Shown piece after piece: positions 1-9,452 of a stretch of DNA of 64,000 nucleotides. The position numbers and the translations under genes are program-made. The notes under the pieces are model-generated. The model was not told where the DNA came from. It was given only the letters and a program-made list of their open reading frames with translations, and did no database searches. The DNA is from CADCWN01 sp046328475 (GTDB taxonomy: Bacteria > Chloroflexota > Chloroflexia > Thermomicrobiales > CADCWN01), in NCBI GenBank assembly GCA_046328475.1, contig JAXLWN010000028.1:1-64000 (forward strand). The letters are read 5' to 3'. The stretch's first letter is position 1; each line of letters opens with the position of its first letter.

Positions 1-22
1 CACGACTCACGACTCACGACTC
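1..22 (-). repeat. Heptamer array, unit CACGACT, upstream of nadA
   Basis: Three perfect copies of CACGACT, ending 16 bases before the nadA start with the ribosome binding site in between. It is the reverse complement of the AGTCGTG unit found elsewhere. The same arrangement occurs before five other genes in the window. The array may begin before the window. Confidence 0.9.
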
Positions 23-38
23 GAAACGGAGGACTACA

Positions 39-1046
39 ATGCTTCGCACAGCTCTGCCGGTTGTCAATGGGGCCACGACGGTTGCGCTGTCGGTCTCGCG
101 GATTCGCGCGTTGCAGGATGAGGTGCGCCAGCTGGCGCGCGAGCGCAATGCGGTGATTTTGGCGCACAACTATCAGGTGCCCGAGGTGCAGGATGTGGCC
201 GATTTTGTCGGCGATTCGCTGGGACTGTCGATCGAGGCGGTCCGCACGACGTCGCCGGTGATCGTGATGTGCGGCGTCTATTTCATGGCCGAGACGGCGA
301 AGATCCTGAACCCGGAGCGGACGGTGCTGATCCCGGACGAGACGGCGGGGTGTTCGCTGGCCGACTCGATCACGGTGGAGCAGTTGCGCGAGTGGAAGGC
401 GCAGCATCCGGGCGCGGTGGTCGTCAGCTACGTGAATACGACGGCGGCGATCAAGGCGGAGTCGGACTACTGCGTGACGAGCGGCAACGCGGAGGCGGTG
501 ATCCGCTCGATCCCGGAGGAGAAGCAGATCCTGTTCTGCCCGGATGTGTTCCTAGGCTCGTGGCTGAAGAAGACGCTGAAGCGCGAGAATATGGAAGTCT
601 GGATGGGCGAGTGCCACGTCCACGCGGGGATTCGCCCGTCGGCGGTGGCGGCGGTGCTGGAGGCGAACCCGGACTCGGAGTTGCTGATTCACCCGGAGTG
701 CGGCTGCACGAGCCAGCTGGTGTATGCCTGCAACCTGGGCAAGCTCCCGGCGGGGCAGACGCACGTGCTCTCGACCGAGGGGATGGTGAAGCGGGCGAAG
801 ACGTCGCCGGCGAAGACGCTGGTGGTGGCGACGGAGACGGGGCTGCTGCACCGGCTGCGGAAGGATGCGCCGGAGAAGAATCTGCTGGCGGCGGATGACA
901 CGGCGGTCTGCCGCTACATGAAGCAGATCACGCTGCCGAAGCTGCGGGATACGCTGCGCGACATGCGGCCGGAGGTGACGGTGGATCCGGCGATCGCGGA
1001 GCGGGCGCGGCTGGCGATCGACCGGATGCTGGCGGTGCGGGTGTAG
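39..1046 (+). CDS. nadA: Quinolinate synthase NadA
   Basis: Quinolinate synthase condenses iminoaspartate with dihydroxyacetone phosphate to give quinolinate in the de novo NAD pathway, in the cytoplasm. The 335-residue length is normal. Visible family blocks are HNYQ (43-46), MCGVYFMAETAK with C78, GECHVH with C192, HPECGC, and AVCRYM with C291. C78, C192 and C291 fit the three [4Fe-4S] ligands known for the family. The ATG at 39 is preceded by GGAGG at 28-32. nadB and nadC are not in the window, so this is a lone gene here or the end of an operon that starts upstream. A strong intrinsic terminator follows the stop. Confidence 0.97.
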   Translation: MLRTALPVVNGATTVALSVSRIRALQDEVRQLARERNAVILAHNYQVPEVQDVADFVGDSLGLSIEAVRTTSPVIVMCGVYFMAETAKILNPERTVLIPDETAGCSLADSITVEQLREWKAQHPGAVVVSYVNTTAAIKAESDYCVTSGNAEAVIRSIPEEKQILFCPDVFLGSWLKKTLKRENMEVWMGECHVHAGIRPSAVAAVLEANPDSELLIHPECGCTSQLVYACNLGKLPAGQTHVLSTEGMVKRAKTSPAKTLVVATETGLLHRLRKDAPEKNLLAADDTAVCRYMKQITLPKLRDTLRDMRPEVTVDPAIAERARLAIDRMLAVRV

Positions 1047-1060
1047 TTTTCCCGACGCGA

Positions 1061-1097
1061 AAGCGGGCCGAGATCTCTTGCTCCCGGCCCGCTTTTT
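1061..1097 (+). terminator. Intrinsic terminator after nadA
   Basis: A perfect 10-base-pair stem (AAGCGGGCCG with CGGCCCGCTT), a 14-base loop and a T run at 1093-1097, starting 15 bases after the nadA stop. Confidence 0.9.
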
Positions 1098-1289
1098 GTC
1101 TTGCGCATTAGCGTTTCAGCAGGGCCTGACCTCCAACGTTCGCGCAAATAGGAGCGCCCCGTGCTTACGGCCTGCCGACCGAGCGAGGGCTGCGGGGAGT
1201 TTGTGCGTTGTATTGGTCGGGGACCATTCGCGCGGCGCGTTCCCTGCTCGCTGCGGACATGCCGGGGATACTGCCGACGTAGTGGGCGT

Positions 1290-2640
1290 ATTGGATGAGA
1301 TTGACGGTAGGGGTTGCTCATCGTCTGTCGCGTGCCCATCATGCGGGAGATGAAGGCGATGGCCTGGATGACACGTTGTCGGGTTCGTCCGCTAGTGGGC
1401 GAGGCCGCGAGGTCCGGTCGGTCCTCCATGGCCCGCGCGATCATCGCCGCGACTGGCGCGGGATCCTGCGGCGCGGCGAACGGCGCCGATCGCGCGCCGC
1501 CGGCTGTGCTTTCGGCGGGACCCGGCACCGATGGTGAACAGCGAACTTGAACGGATTGGCCCAGGTGCTGACGTGGCCGGGGGCCGGTCTGATCGTCCAG
1601 CCAGGAGTTGTTGGTCGCCGGGGGGATTCGACCCGTTTAACCGTCGTGCCGAGTGCCGGATCGAGGGTAAGAATATGCTCATCAGGCGCGCTGTTTTGCA
1701 GGTTCTCGTTGATCCGGTCCGCTCGACAGATGAAGGCGTGCGCGGCACCGACGGCTTCGATGGCATTCTCGCCGCCGTTGTGCCGCAGCTCTTGGGGCGG
1801 CGTGGCGACTTCGACCAGGCCGACGATCTGCCGGCTTCGTTGAGCGCGAACGCCTGGCTGCGTTTGCCGTCCGGGGTCAATCGTGCCTTGCCATGCGCGA
1901 TGTTCGGCATTGTTGATCGCCTTGGCGACCGCCGCCCATTGCGCCAGTCGACGTGCCTGTTCCGATATCCCCCTGGTCGTTGATGCCGTCAATGCTGATG
2001 GTGCCCTTGAATCGGCGCTGCCAGGTGACCCTGTTAGCCGACCGCTGATTTGCAACTGAGGAAGCCGTGCGGCGTGCCGAGGTGCGATTGCCAGAGGAGA
2101 ATCATCGCCGACGTGGTCCGCCTCGTTGTTCAAAGTTCCCCGTTGGTTCGAGGTCGATGATGTTGTACGTGCCGTTTTGCGTGGGTGCGAGGAGGGCGGC
2201 AGATGTAGAGAATGCGGTCGTCTCCGATCGGCTGTTATTGGTCTGCGATGTTCCGGGGGAGCTGGGTTTGCGCAGTCGTGACCATTCGACGCCGGGCATG
2301 TCATCTCGTCGAGATCGACCTTGATGGCGACGGTGCGGCCGAGTTGGAGGGCCTGGGCGCTGCGGGCGTAGACCTTCCAGGAGGTGCGAGTCTGGTAGGG
2401 GGCTTCGCCGGGGGGCTGGATCTCGAAGGCGAAGTCGATGCTGCGGAAGGCACCGCGCCCGTCGCGGCCGTTGCCGATCTCCTCGAAGCCGATGATCATG
2501 CCTTCGTAGGGGTAGGCGGCCTGGGTGCGGGCCTGGTTGGCGGGTGCCACGGGACTGCCGGTGCGCCGCAGGCCGACGAGCAGGAGTGCGCCGATGGCGG
2601 CGAGCACGACGAGGAGGATCAGGAGGAGGAGTGTGTTCAT
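1290..2640 (-). pseudogene. Frameshifted membrane-anchored protein, unknown function
   Basis: The first 110 codons, from the ATG at 2640, look like a real protein: one hydrophobic anchor (residues 3-24, rich in Leu/Val/Ala), then an ordered beta-rich stretch with FEEIGNG, FAFEIQPPGEAPYQTRTSW and VAIKVDLD. Near 2300 the reading appears to change frame, to one carrying DMPGVEW and NGTYNIIDLE that stops at 2102. Below that, protein-like stretches continue in alternating frames to about 1290, for example GENAIEAVGAAHAF near 1750 and VIQAIAFISRMM near 1350. I do not recognise the family. It is either a decayed gene or a gene damaged by several sequencing indels. It is convergent with nadA and isolated. 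Confidence 0.4.
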
Positions 2641-2720
2641 CCGAACTGGTGTCGCGACAACGGCGGTTACGCCCCTGTCACGCTATTGAACTGGTATATT
2701 CGCGCTGCTATGCTTCGGCG

Positions 2721-3005
2721 TCATCCGGGGCAATGCCCTTCGTTAATGACTCCTTGGTCATAAGCGGCGAGTCGTTGGAGTAATCGCTTTCGCCTGGCGA
2801 TTACCTTTTGCCCGATCTCAACTATCTCCTGACGAATACCCGAGTGTGGCTCATTGGCCGACAACTCTAATCGTGGGTTGTTCTCAGGCTGACCTGGCAT
2901 TTCCTGCTTGTCTCGTGAACTGCACTGCATCTGTCGCCTCGTCTCGTACCGGAAGCCAGAACTCTGGCGGCGGATAGTATGACAGAGGTGGGCGGGGTTT
3001 TGCAC
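2721..3005 (-). CDS. Small hypothetical protein (weak)
   Basis: A 94-codon frame with a charged, helix-like second half (EIVEIGQKVIARRKRLLQRL) in a patch of visibly lower G+C than its surroundings. There is no convincing ribosome binding site and no family is recognised. It lies between the peptide-binding protein and the broken membrane gene, on the same strand as both. It could be a small transferred gene or chance. Confidence 0.25.
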   Translation of the reverse strand: MQNPAHLCHTIRRQSSGFRYETRRQMQCSSRDKQEMPGQPENNPRLELSANEPHSGIRQEIVEIGQKVIARRKRLLQRLAAYDQGVINEGHCPG

Positions 3006-3017
3006 TTGGGGATGGGG

Positions 3018-4676
3018 TTAAGGGTTGGCGGCGAAGTGCCAGTCGGCGATGTTGCGGAAGCGGTCGGCGGGGGTGTCGAGGGGATCGGCGGTGACGCCTT
3101 CGATGCGCTTGCTGACGGCGAAATGGTATTGGGGGTAGTAGAGGATTAGGCTCGGCACTTCGGTGGCGAAGATCTGCTGGAAGGTGGCGTAGGCGGCCTT
3201 GCGCTTGCCATTGTCGGTCGTCAGGCGGCCCTCTTCGAGCAGTTGGTCGGCCTGCTGGTTGGTCCAGTCGGCGAAGTTGTAGCCGGTCTCGGCCTGGCTG
3301 GAGTGCCAGCCCTGGTAGGGGTCGGGGTCGGCGGCGAGGCCTTCCCAGCCGGAGAGGGCCGATTCGTAGTTGCGGGTGGCGACGAGCTGGGTGACTTCCT
3401 CGGGGGTGCGCACGACAACGGTGACTTTGGCCCCGAGCGCGCCGTATTGCGCGGCGAGCAGGTTCGCCACCGCCGAGCGCGCCGGGTCGTTGTCGGTGAG
3501 CAGCTGGAATTCGAGGCGCTGGCCGTTCTTCTGGAGGACGCCATCGGCGGCGGGTTTCCAGCCTGCGCCGTCGAGCAGTTGCTTCGCTTTGGCGGTGTCG
3601 TGCGGCCAGGATTGCGCGGCGTAGGCCCAGGAACTCGGCAGGATCGGGCTGTTGCCGGGGGTGCCCCAGCCTTGCAGGCCGTCGCGGACCAGCGCCTCGC
3701 GGTCGGTCGCCAGGGCGAGGGCCTGGCGCACCTCGCGCTCGGCGAAGGCCGATTTCTTCAGGTTGAGGAAAAGGGCGGTGTAGCCCGCGAGCGACGGCCC
3801 GTAGACGTTGGCGGTGTTGCCGATCGCGCCCGCCTGCGGCAGGCTGCGCGCGGGGATGTAGCCGATGCCGTCCACGTCGCCTTGCACAACCGCCTGGATC
3901 GCGGCCTGGGTGTTCGGGTAGGCCCGGAAGCGCAAGCCCTCCAGTTGCGCCTTCTGACCGTAGTAGGCCGCGTGCGGCTTCAGCGCGACTTCGACTTTCG
4001 CGGTGTCCAGCTCTTCGAAGGCGAACGGGCCGGTGCCGACCGGTTGCAGGTTGAAGGCGTCGTTGGGGAGGTCGCCCGCTTTCACCGACGCCAGCAGGTG
4101 TTCGGGCAGGATGCCGATGCCGGTGTAGGCGAGGAAGGGGGCGAAGGTGCGGGGGAGGGTGCAGATCACGGTGCGATCGTCGGGGGTCTCGACGGTGACG
4201 GTGCGCCAGAAGTCGGCGAGGACCGGGCTGCCGGGGAAGGCGGCATCCTGCATCAGCTGGATGGTGAAGAGGACATCCCGGGCGGTGAAGGGTTGCCCGT
4301 CGTGCCAGGTGACGCCCTGGCGCAGGGTGAAGACGTAGCGCCGCCCGTCCTCCTCGACCTTCCACGACTCGGCGAGGTCGGGCACGATCTCGCCGCGCGC
4401 ATCGGCGCGGGTCAGGCCGCTGAAGATCAGCGCGCTGAGGTCGCGATCGACCTGGTTGGTCGCCAGCAGCGGGTTGAGCATCGTCGGGGTGCCGACGACT
4501 GCTTCGCGGTAGATGCCCTGCGGCACGGCGGTGGTCGGGGTGGCCGCTGGCGTCAGCCCGTTGCCGATCGGCAGGCTCCCCTTCTGGTAGGCGAGGACGG
4601 CTCCGAGCGCGATCGTCACGACGATCAGCGCGCCGAGGAGTACCGCCAGCCAGCCCGTGCGACTCAAAGCCCTCAT
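3018..4676 (-). CDS. Peptide ABC transporter substrate-binding protein (SBP family 5)
   Basis: Extracytoplasmic solute-binding protein of the oligopeptide/nickel type, which delivers a peptide-like ligand to an ABC permease. It has 552 residues, normal for the family. An N-terminal hydrophobic segment (about 10-29) without a lipobox cysteine suggests an uncleaved anchor or signal sequence. The mature part opens with a Thr/Pro linker and the typical REAVVGTPTMLNPLLATNQVD and LIFSGLTR blocks, followed by LAESWKVEEDGRRYVFTLR and the WHDGQPFTARDV motif. No permease or ATPase genes are nearby, so it is an orphan here. It follows secG on the same strand, separated by a 160-base gap that holds an inverted repeat. 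Confidence 0.93.
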   Translation of the reverse strand: MRALSRTGWLAVLLGALIVVTIALGAVLAYQKGSLPIGNGLTPAATPTTAVPQGIYREAVVGTPTMLNPLLATNQVDRDLSALIFSGLTRADARGEIVPDLAESWKVEEDGRRYVFTLRQGVTWHDGQPFTARDVLFTIQLMQDAAFPGSPVLADFWRTVTVETPDDRTVICTLPRTFAPFLAYTGIGILPEHLLASVKAGDLPNDAFNLQPVGTGPFAFEELDTAKVEVALKPHAAYYGQKAQLEGLRFRAYPNTQAAIQAVVQGDVDGIGYIPARSLPQAGAIGNTANVYGPSLAGYTALFLNLKKSAFAEREVRQALALATDREALVRDGLQGWGTPGNSPILPSSWAYAAQSWPHDTAKAKQLLDGAGWKPAADGVLQKNGQRLEFQLLTDNDPARSAVANLLAAQYGALGAKVTVVVRTPEEVTQLVATRNYESALSGWEGLAADPDPYQGWHSSQAETGYNFADWTNQQADQLLEEGRLTTDNGKRKAAYATFQQIFATEVPSLILYYPQYHFAVSKRIEGVTADPLDTPADRFRNIADWHFAANP

Positions 4677-4689
4677 GACACCTCGGGTT

Positions 4690-4766
4690 CCGGGTTTGAA
4701 GGTTCGAAAGTTCGAAAGTTCAGAGAGCCAACCTTCAAACCTTTGAACTTTCGAACCTGCAACCGT
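4690..4766. repeat. Inverted GGTTCGAAAGTT-type array
   Basis: Octamer-like units (GGTTCGAA, AGTTCGAA) run forward and are then answered by their complement (AACCTTCAAA, CTTTCGAACC). The stretch can fold into an imperfect hairpin between secG and the peptide-binding protein gene. Similar pairs occur at 7964, 35270 and 58968. Confidence 0.8.
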
Positions 4767-4840
4767 ACTTATGGCAAAGCTGCGGCCCCACTGCTGTTGC
4801 GCAGCAGTGTCCGCAGGTCGATGATGGCCTGGTAAGGCGA

Positions 4841-5062
4841 TTACGAGACGTAGACCACGGTCAGGACCGCGACCGCCATGAAGGCGATTGCGAGCCCGAT
4901 GGTGAACTGGAAGAGCGTCTTCTCGACGCCGCGCCGCGTGCGATGGATCGTCGTGGAATCGTTGAAGGTGCCGGTGAAGCCCTGGCCTCGCAATTGCAAG
5001 ATCACCGCGATGATCAGCACGACCGCCAGGATCGTCTGCACCAGAAAAAGGACATTCTCCAC
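4841..5062 (-). CDS. secG: Protein translocase subunit SecG
   Basis: Small subunit of the SecYEG protein-export channel in the inner membrane. The 73 residues form two membrane helices (about 4-23 and 52-71) flanking the cytoplasmic loop QLRGQGFTGTFND..., which carries the GxG-containing segment expected of SecG. The normal family length is 70-110. The start is the ATG at 5062, preceded on its strand by GGAGGCTC. A short hairpin (CACTGCTG with CAGCAGTG, 4788-4811) follows the stop. It is likely transcribed alone or together with the downstream peptide-binding protein gene. Confidence 0.92.
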   Translation of the reverse strand: MENVLFLVQTILAVVLIIAVILQLRGQGFTGTFNDSTTIHRTRRGVEKTLFQFTIGLAIAFMAVAVLTVVYVS

Positions 5063-5246
5063 GGTTCGGAGCCTCCTACCTATCGCCGCGCGTCTCGGTC
5101 GCGCGCCCCCGGTGGATTACAGGCAGGAGTATAGCACAGCGTTGCGGGGATGGCGATAGCCATGCGAGAAAAAACCGCGTACGTATGCTGGTTGCTGATG
5201 CGACGATTGGGGGATACAATCACAATTCCTTGGGCCGAAGCCACAC

Positions 5247-5302
5247 CGGGACTGAAGCCCCGGCTAAGGGCTGCGGCCACGAAGTCCGCTCACGCGGACT
5301 GG
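5247..5302 (+). repeat. Double-hairpin repeat, family A (copy A1)
   Basis: First arm GGGACTGAAGCCCC; second hairpin AGTCCGC / TCAC / GCGGACT. Lies just upstream of the Nudix gene. Related copies are at 10531, 12966, 17780, 22355, 51370 and 56389, all in the same orientation. Confidence 0.85.
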
Positions 5303-5347
5303 GACGGTGGGCTTGCGGTGGTTTGTGGTTGTCCTGTGGAGGCGTGA

Positions 5348-5956
5348 GTGGAACGTTTGCCGGACCCGGTCGCCGGGGTGCGCCTGCGCGAGAGTGCGGT
5401 GTTGATCCCGCTCTACGAGTGCGATGGCGAGCCGCAGTTGCTCTTCATCAAGCGGACCGACAAGGTTGGGCTGCACAAGGGGGAGATCGGTTTCCCGGGC
5501 GGGCGGCTTGAGCCGGAGGACCCGACGCCGCTGGCGGCGGCGCTGCGCGAGGCGTACGAGGAGCTGGGCATTCTGCCGGAGGCGGTGACGCCGCTCGGGG
5601 CGCTGCCGTCGGTCAATACGGTCGTCAGCAGCATGCTGATCTTCCCGTTTGTCGGGCGACTCGCCGCGCCGCCCGACCTGATCCCCGATCCGTTCGAGGT
5701 GGCCGAGACGATCGAGGTGCCGCTGGCGGTGTTGCGCGACCCGGCGACCTATCACGAGGAGGATTGGGTCATTCGCGGCGCGGAGCGGCGGATCTTTGTC
5801 TATCGGTATGCGGGGCACGCGATCTGGGGCGCGACCGGGCGGATCGTGCAGTTTTTCCTCCAGCGGCTGGAACGCTGGCCGTGGGGGCCGACCGAGCGGG
5901 CGTGGGATCTGGATGATGTGGCGGCGGCGCTGGCGGGGACGGCGGAGGGGAATTGA
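5348..5956 (+). CDS. Nudix hydrolase, CoA pyrophosphatase type
   Basis: Hydrolyses a nucleoside-diphosphate-linked substrate. The layout resembles NudL/CoA pyrophosphatases, but the substrate is inferred. 202 residues. Seen: VLIPLYECDGEPQLLFIKRTD, then GEIGFPGGRLEPED and the Nudix helix ALREAYEELGI, which supplies the metal-binding glutamates. The Nudix box is slightly longer than the classic form, as in the CoA subfamily. The start is the GTG at 5348, with GGAGG at 5338-5342 five bases before it. The C-terminal WPWGPTERAWDLDD tail is complete. No operon partner is seen. Confidence 0.88.
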   Translation: MERLPDPVAGVRLRESAVLIPLYECDGEPQLLFIKRTDKVGLHKGEIGFPGGRLEPEDPTPLAAALREAYEELGILPEAVTPLGALPSVNTVVSSMLIFPFVGRLAAPPDLIPDPFEVAETIEVPLAVLRDPATYHEEDWVIRGAERRIFVYRYAGHAIWGATGRIVQFFLQRLERWPWGPTERAWDLDDVAAALAGTAEGN

Positions 5957-6351
5957 GAATGGAGAATGTAGAAATGAATACGGGGTTGGGTGAGGTGGTG
6001 GCGCTTGCGTAGCTGCGTGGTTGGGGTGGGGTTGGCCCCCTACATCCCCCATGTATGCTGGGGGGACTGTATGGCGTGGCGATTGCGTGGTTGGGTGGCT
6101 GGGGGGGGGTGGCCACCGACCCACCTGCGGTGGTGCCCGCCCCGCATGCGGGGGACTTGCGCAGGTGGTAATCCAAGGTTTGTGCTTGGTGTGTCGTGCT
6201 CTGTGTCTCTGTACCTCTGCGGTATTCCCCTTTCTCCGCTCTCCCTTCTCCTTTCATTCCCGCGACGTGGCGGTTTTCGGTGCTCCGCGTTGTTATAATC
6301 GGGGTGAAGGGCACAACAGATGGGGAGGGGCGCACCGGGAGGGGGGCTGCG
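5957..6351 (+). repeat. Gene-free gap with hairpin repeats, family D
   Basis: No gene is supported in these 395 bases; the short open frames are low-complexity. It holds two family D elements: one at about 6034-6068 (GGCCCCCTACATCCCCC ... GGGGGGACT) and a longer one at about 6109-6165 with stems around CCACCTGCGGTGG and CCCGCATGCGGGG. Related copies are at 38503 and 38581. The promoter of the HD-GYP gene presumably lies in the A+T-richer stretch near 6285-6300 (TTGTTATAATCG), which contains a good -10-like TATAAT at about 6293. Confidence 0.6.
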
Positions 6352-7928
6352 ATGGTGACGGCGGCGACGGGCGTGACCGAGGTGCGGCTGGCGGAGGTGA
6401 TGGCGGCGTTGTCGCTCGCCACGGATCTGGCGATGGGGCAACCTCTGGAGCAGGCGTTGTGTTCGTGTGTGCTGGCGGTGCGGCTGGGGGAGGCGCTCGG
6501 GCTGGATGAGCGCGAGTTGCGCGATGTCTATTACCAGGCGCTGCTGCGCTACATCGGGTGCAACGCCGAGACGCACGCGATGGCGGCGTTGATGGGGGAT
6601 GAGCTGGCGGTGCGGCAGGATTTCGCCCAGATCGATACGGGCGACAATCCGGCCGTCGCGCGGATGGTGATTCGGTATTTGCGCAGCGCGAACGCGGGCG
6701 CTTCGCCTTTCACGATCGCCCGGAATGTGGTGCAGGGGCTGGTCAATGCGCCGACCTTCATGAAGGAGTCGTTCTCGGGGCACTGCGAGGTTGCGCAGCG
6801 GCTGGCGACCCGCCTTGGCTTTGATGAGGGGGTGATCGTGCCGCTCGGGCAGTTGTACGAGCGGTGGGATGGCAAGGGGCTGCCGAACGGGCTGAAGGGG
6901 GAGGCGGTCGCGCTGGCGGTGCGCCTCGTAACGCTGGCGCAGGACGCGGTCATTTTCCACCGGCTGGGCGGCGTCGAGGCGGCGGTGAAGACGGCGAAGG
7001 AGCGGCGGGGCGGGGCGTATGACCCGCGCATGGTCGATGTTTTCTGCGATCAGGCCGAAACCTTGCTGGCGGGGTTGGAGGAGGAGCCGTCGTGGGATGC
7101 GGTGCTCGCGCTCGAACCGGGCGAGCGGCGCTACTTCACCGACGAGGAACTCGACAACGCCTGCACGGCGATCGCCGATTTCACCGACATCAAGTCGCCG
7201 TTCCTGCTCGGGCATTCGCCCGGCGTCGCCGCGCTGGCTGCCGGGGCGGCGGAGCGATGCGGCTTGCCCGCCGCCGATGTGGCGGCGGTGCGGCGCGCGG
7301 GCTGGCTGCACGATGTCGGGCGGGTGAGCGTGTCGGCCGGGGTTTGGGGCAAGGCGGGGCCGCTCTCGGAGCGCGAGTGGGAGCGGGTGCGGCTGCACTC
7401 GTATCACACCGAGCGGGTGCTGGCCCGACCGGCGACGCTGGGGCGGCTCGGGGCGCTGGCGGCGATGCACCACGAGCGGCTGGATGGGTCGGGCTACCAC
7501 AAGGGGCTGCCCGCCGCGATGTTGCCGCCTGCGGCGCGTATCCTGGCGGCGGCGGATGTGTACCAGGCGCTGACCGAGCCGCGCCCCCACCGGGAGGCGC
7601 GCTCGGCCGACGAGGCGGCCGAGGAGTTGCGCCGCGAAGTGCGCGCCGGGCGGCTCGATGGCGAGGCAGCCAACGCGGTGCTCGCCGCCGCCGGGCACCG
7701 CGCGCCACGGGCACGGCGCGAACTGGTGGCGGGCTCAGCGAGCGGCAGGTGGAGGTGTTGCGGCTGATCGCGCGCGGCAACTCGATGAAGCAGATCGCCG
7801 CGCGCCTCTTCATCTCCGAGAAGACGGTCGATAACCACATCCAGCACATCTACGCCCGGATCGGTGTCTCGACGCGGGCGGGGGCGACGTTGTTCGCGAT
7901 GGAGCAGGGGTTGGTGAGTGATGAGTAA
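6352..7928 (+). CDS. Double HD-GYP phosphohydrolase with LuxR-type HTH (one frameshift)
   Basis: Two HD halves followed by a DNA-binding end. The N-terminal half (about 20-240) keeps the fold signature ERWDGKGLPNGL, but the HD pair is replaced (RYIGC), so it is probably inactive. The second half (about 290-430) has WLHDVGRV with H320/D321 and HHERLDGSGYHKGL, a GYH variant of the GYP motif. HD-GYP proteins hydrolyse cyclic dinucleotides. The last 60 codons encode a LuxR/GerE HTH (LSERQVEVLRLIARG, SEKTVDNHIQHIYARIGVSTRAG) but sit in the +1-shifted frame. One extra G near 7730 would join the two. The start is the ATG at 6352 behind GGGAGGGGG. The stop lies inside a GTAACGA array. The likely role is ligand-controlled transcription, which is inferred. 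Confidence 0.82.
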
Positions 7929-7953
7929 CGAGTAATGAGTAACGAGTAACGAG
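7921..7953 (+). repeat. Heptamer array, unit GTAACGA, at the 3' end of the HD-GYP gene
   Basis: About four units of GTAACGA/GTAATGA. The array encodes the last residues and the TAA stop of the preceding gene (tail SDE). Confidence 0.9.
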
Positions 7954-7963
7954 GAGGTACAGT

Positions 7964-8025
7964 TCGAAAGTTTAAAGGTTTGAAGGTTGGGGTGGTGAAC
8001 TTTCGAACCTTCGAACTTTCCAGCC
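7964..8025. repeat. Inverted GGTTCGAAAGTT-type array
   Basis: Forward units (AGTTCGAAAGTTTAAAGG) are answered by GAACTTTCGAACCTTCGAAC. The stretch can fold into a hairpin between the HD-GYP gene and the MFS remnant. Confidence 0.75.
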
Positions 8026-8172
8026 GTAATTCTGGCGAGTGACGGCTGGCGGCTTGTTCCGATACCCTGTTAATCTGGCAGGGGTGGGGCTGTCCGAAGC
8101 GATGATGGGTTGGGTGGGGGCGTGCGGTTAGACTGGGGTGTCGGATCGGTGGGGGAAGGGTAGGGAGTGTTC

Positions 8173-9442
8173 ATGCTGCAATTTGTGCGTCGTCGCGCCG
8201 TGCTGGATGTTGCTTCGTTCGGCGCGCTGCGGTCGGCGGCGTTCGCGGCGTTCTGGCCGGCGATTACGATCGCGCTGACCGGGACCTGGATGCGGGCGCT
8301 GGTCCAGGGCTACTTTGTGTATGAGCAGACCCACGATGCTTTTCAGACGGCGTTGGTGCAGGTGTTCCAGGGTTTGCCGGTGCTGGTACTGTCGCCGCTG
8401 GCCGGGATTGCGGCGGGATCGCTTCGACCGGCGGTGGTTGCTGGCGATCATCCAGACCTGCGTCATGATTCCGGCGCTGGCGGTGGCGATCCTGAGTGCG
8501 CTGGGCCGGTTGGAGGTCTGGCATGTTTACCTGATGGCTTTCTGCATCGGGAGTGCGTCGTCGTTCGACTGGCCCGCGCGCCTCTCGCTGGTGCCGAATC
8601 TGGTGCCGCGCGAGCATTTGCAGTCGGCGGTGGCGCTGAATGCGGCGTCGTTCAATGTCAGCCGGATCATCGGCCCGGCGCTCGGTGGGGTGCTGCTGGT
8701 GCCGCTCGGGGTGACGGGGTGCTTCTTCCTGGGGCGGCGTGCTATCTGCCGTTCATCGTGACGCTGGCGACGGTGTTGCAGCGCGTCGATCTCGCGCCGC
8801 CGAGCGGGCGCGAGCACCGGCCGTTCGCGACGCTGCGCGCGGGCTACAGCTATATCTGGTCGCACAAGACGCTGCGGGCGCTGCTCTCGATCGACTTGAT
8901 CCCGGTGATGCTCGGCATGACCCATTTCGGTTGCTGCCGGTGCTGGCGGGCGAGGTGCTGCATCGCGGTAGCGGCGGTCTGGGGGCGTTGCAGGCGTGCG
9001 CGGGGCCGGGGCGCTGATCGGCGTGCTGATCGTCGCGGCGCTGTCGGGGATCGGCGGGCGGGGGCGGATCGTGCTCTCGGGGGCTGATGGGGTTCGGCGC
9101 GATGCTGCTCTGCCTGGGGCTGTCGAGCAACTTTCTCCTCTCCTGCGCGATTCTGGTTGGGATGACGCTGCTGGCCGATCTCTACGGCTCGCTGAACGAC
9201 ACGCTGGTGCGGACGGTGACCGATGATGAGTATCGCGGGCGGGTGATGGCGGTCTACAGCATGATCTGGGGCTGACGCCGATCGGCAATCTGGAGGGGGG
9301 CACGCTGGCGCACTTCTTCGGGGTGCAGGCGGCGCTGGCGACGAATGGGGTGTTGATTATCCTGTTCGGGCTGTTGCTCTGGCGGTTGCTGGATAATGTG
9401 CGGAAGTTGAGTGAGGGCGTGGGGCATGATTGTGCCCCGTGA
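8173..9442 (+). pseudogene. MFS exporter, at least five frameshifts
   Basis: A 12-helix major facilitator of the enterobactin/macrolide-exporter type (MFS_3-like), readable only by switching frames. In order: FGALRSAAFAAFWPAITIAL, then RRWLLAIIQTCVMIPALAVA with ASSFDWPARLSLVPNLVPRE and SRIIGPALGG, then YSYIWSHKTLRALLSIDLIP, then GALIGVLIVAAL, then MGFGAMLLCLGLSS with RVMAVYSMIWG, and finally HFFGVQAALATNGVLIILFG to a stop at 9442. The breaks are near 8420, 8735, 8925, 8990, 9085 and 9270. The start is probably the ATG at 8173, behind AGGGAG. It is either a true pseudogene next to an IS relic or a poorly read stretch. Confidence 0.8.
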
Positions 9443-9452
9443 TAGAGCCCCG

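Noticed and set aside
1047..1528. Minus-strand open frame overlapping the nadA 3' end
   Set aside because: Its second half is antisense of nadA and the terminator; only a short stretch near 1300-1450 looks protein-like and is included in the frameshifted remnant.
6040..7698. A 552-codon minus-strand open frame over the HD-GYP gene
   Set aside because: Shadow of the plus-strand gene; Arg-rich without domains.
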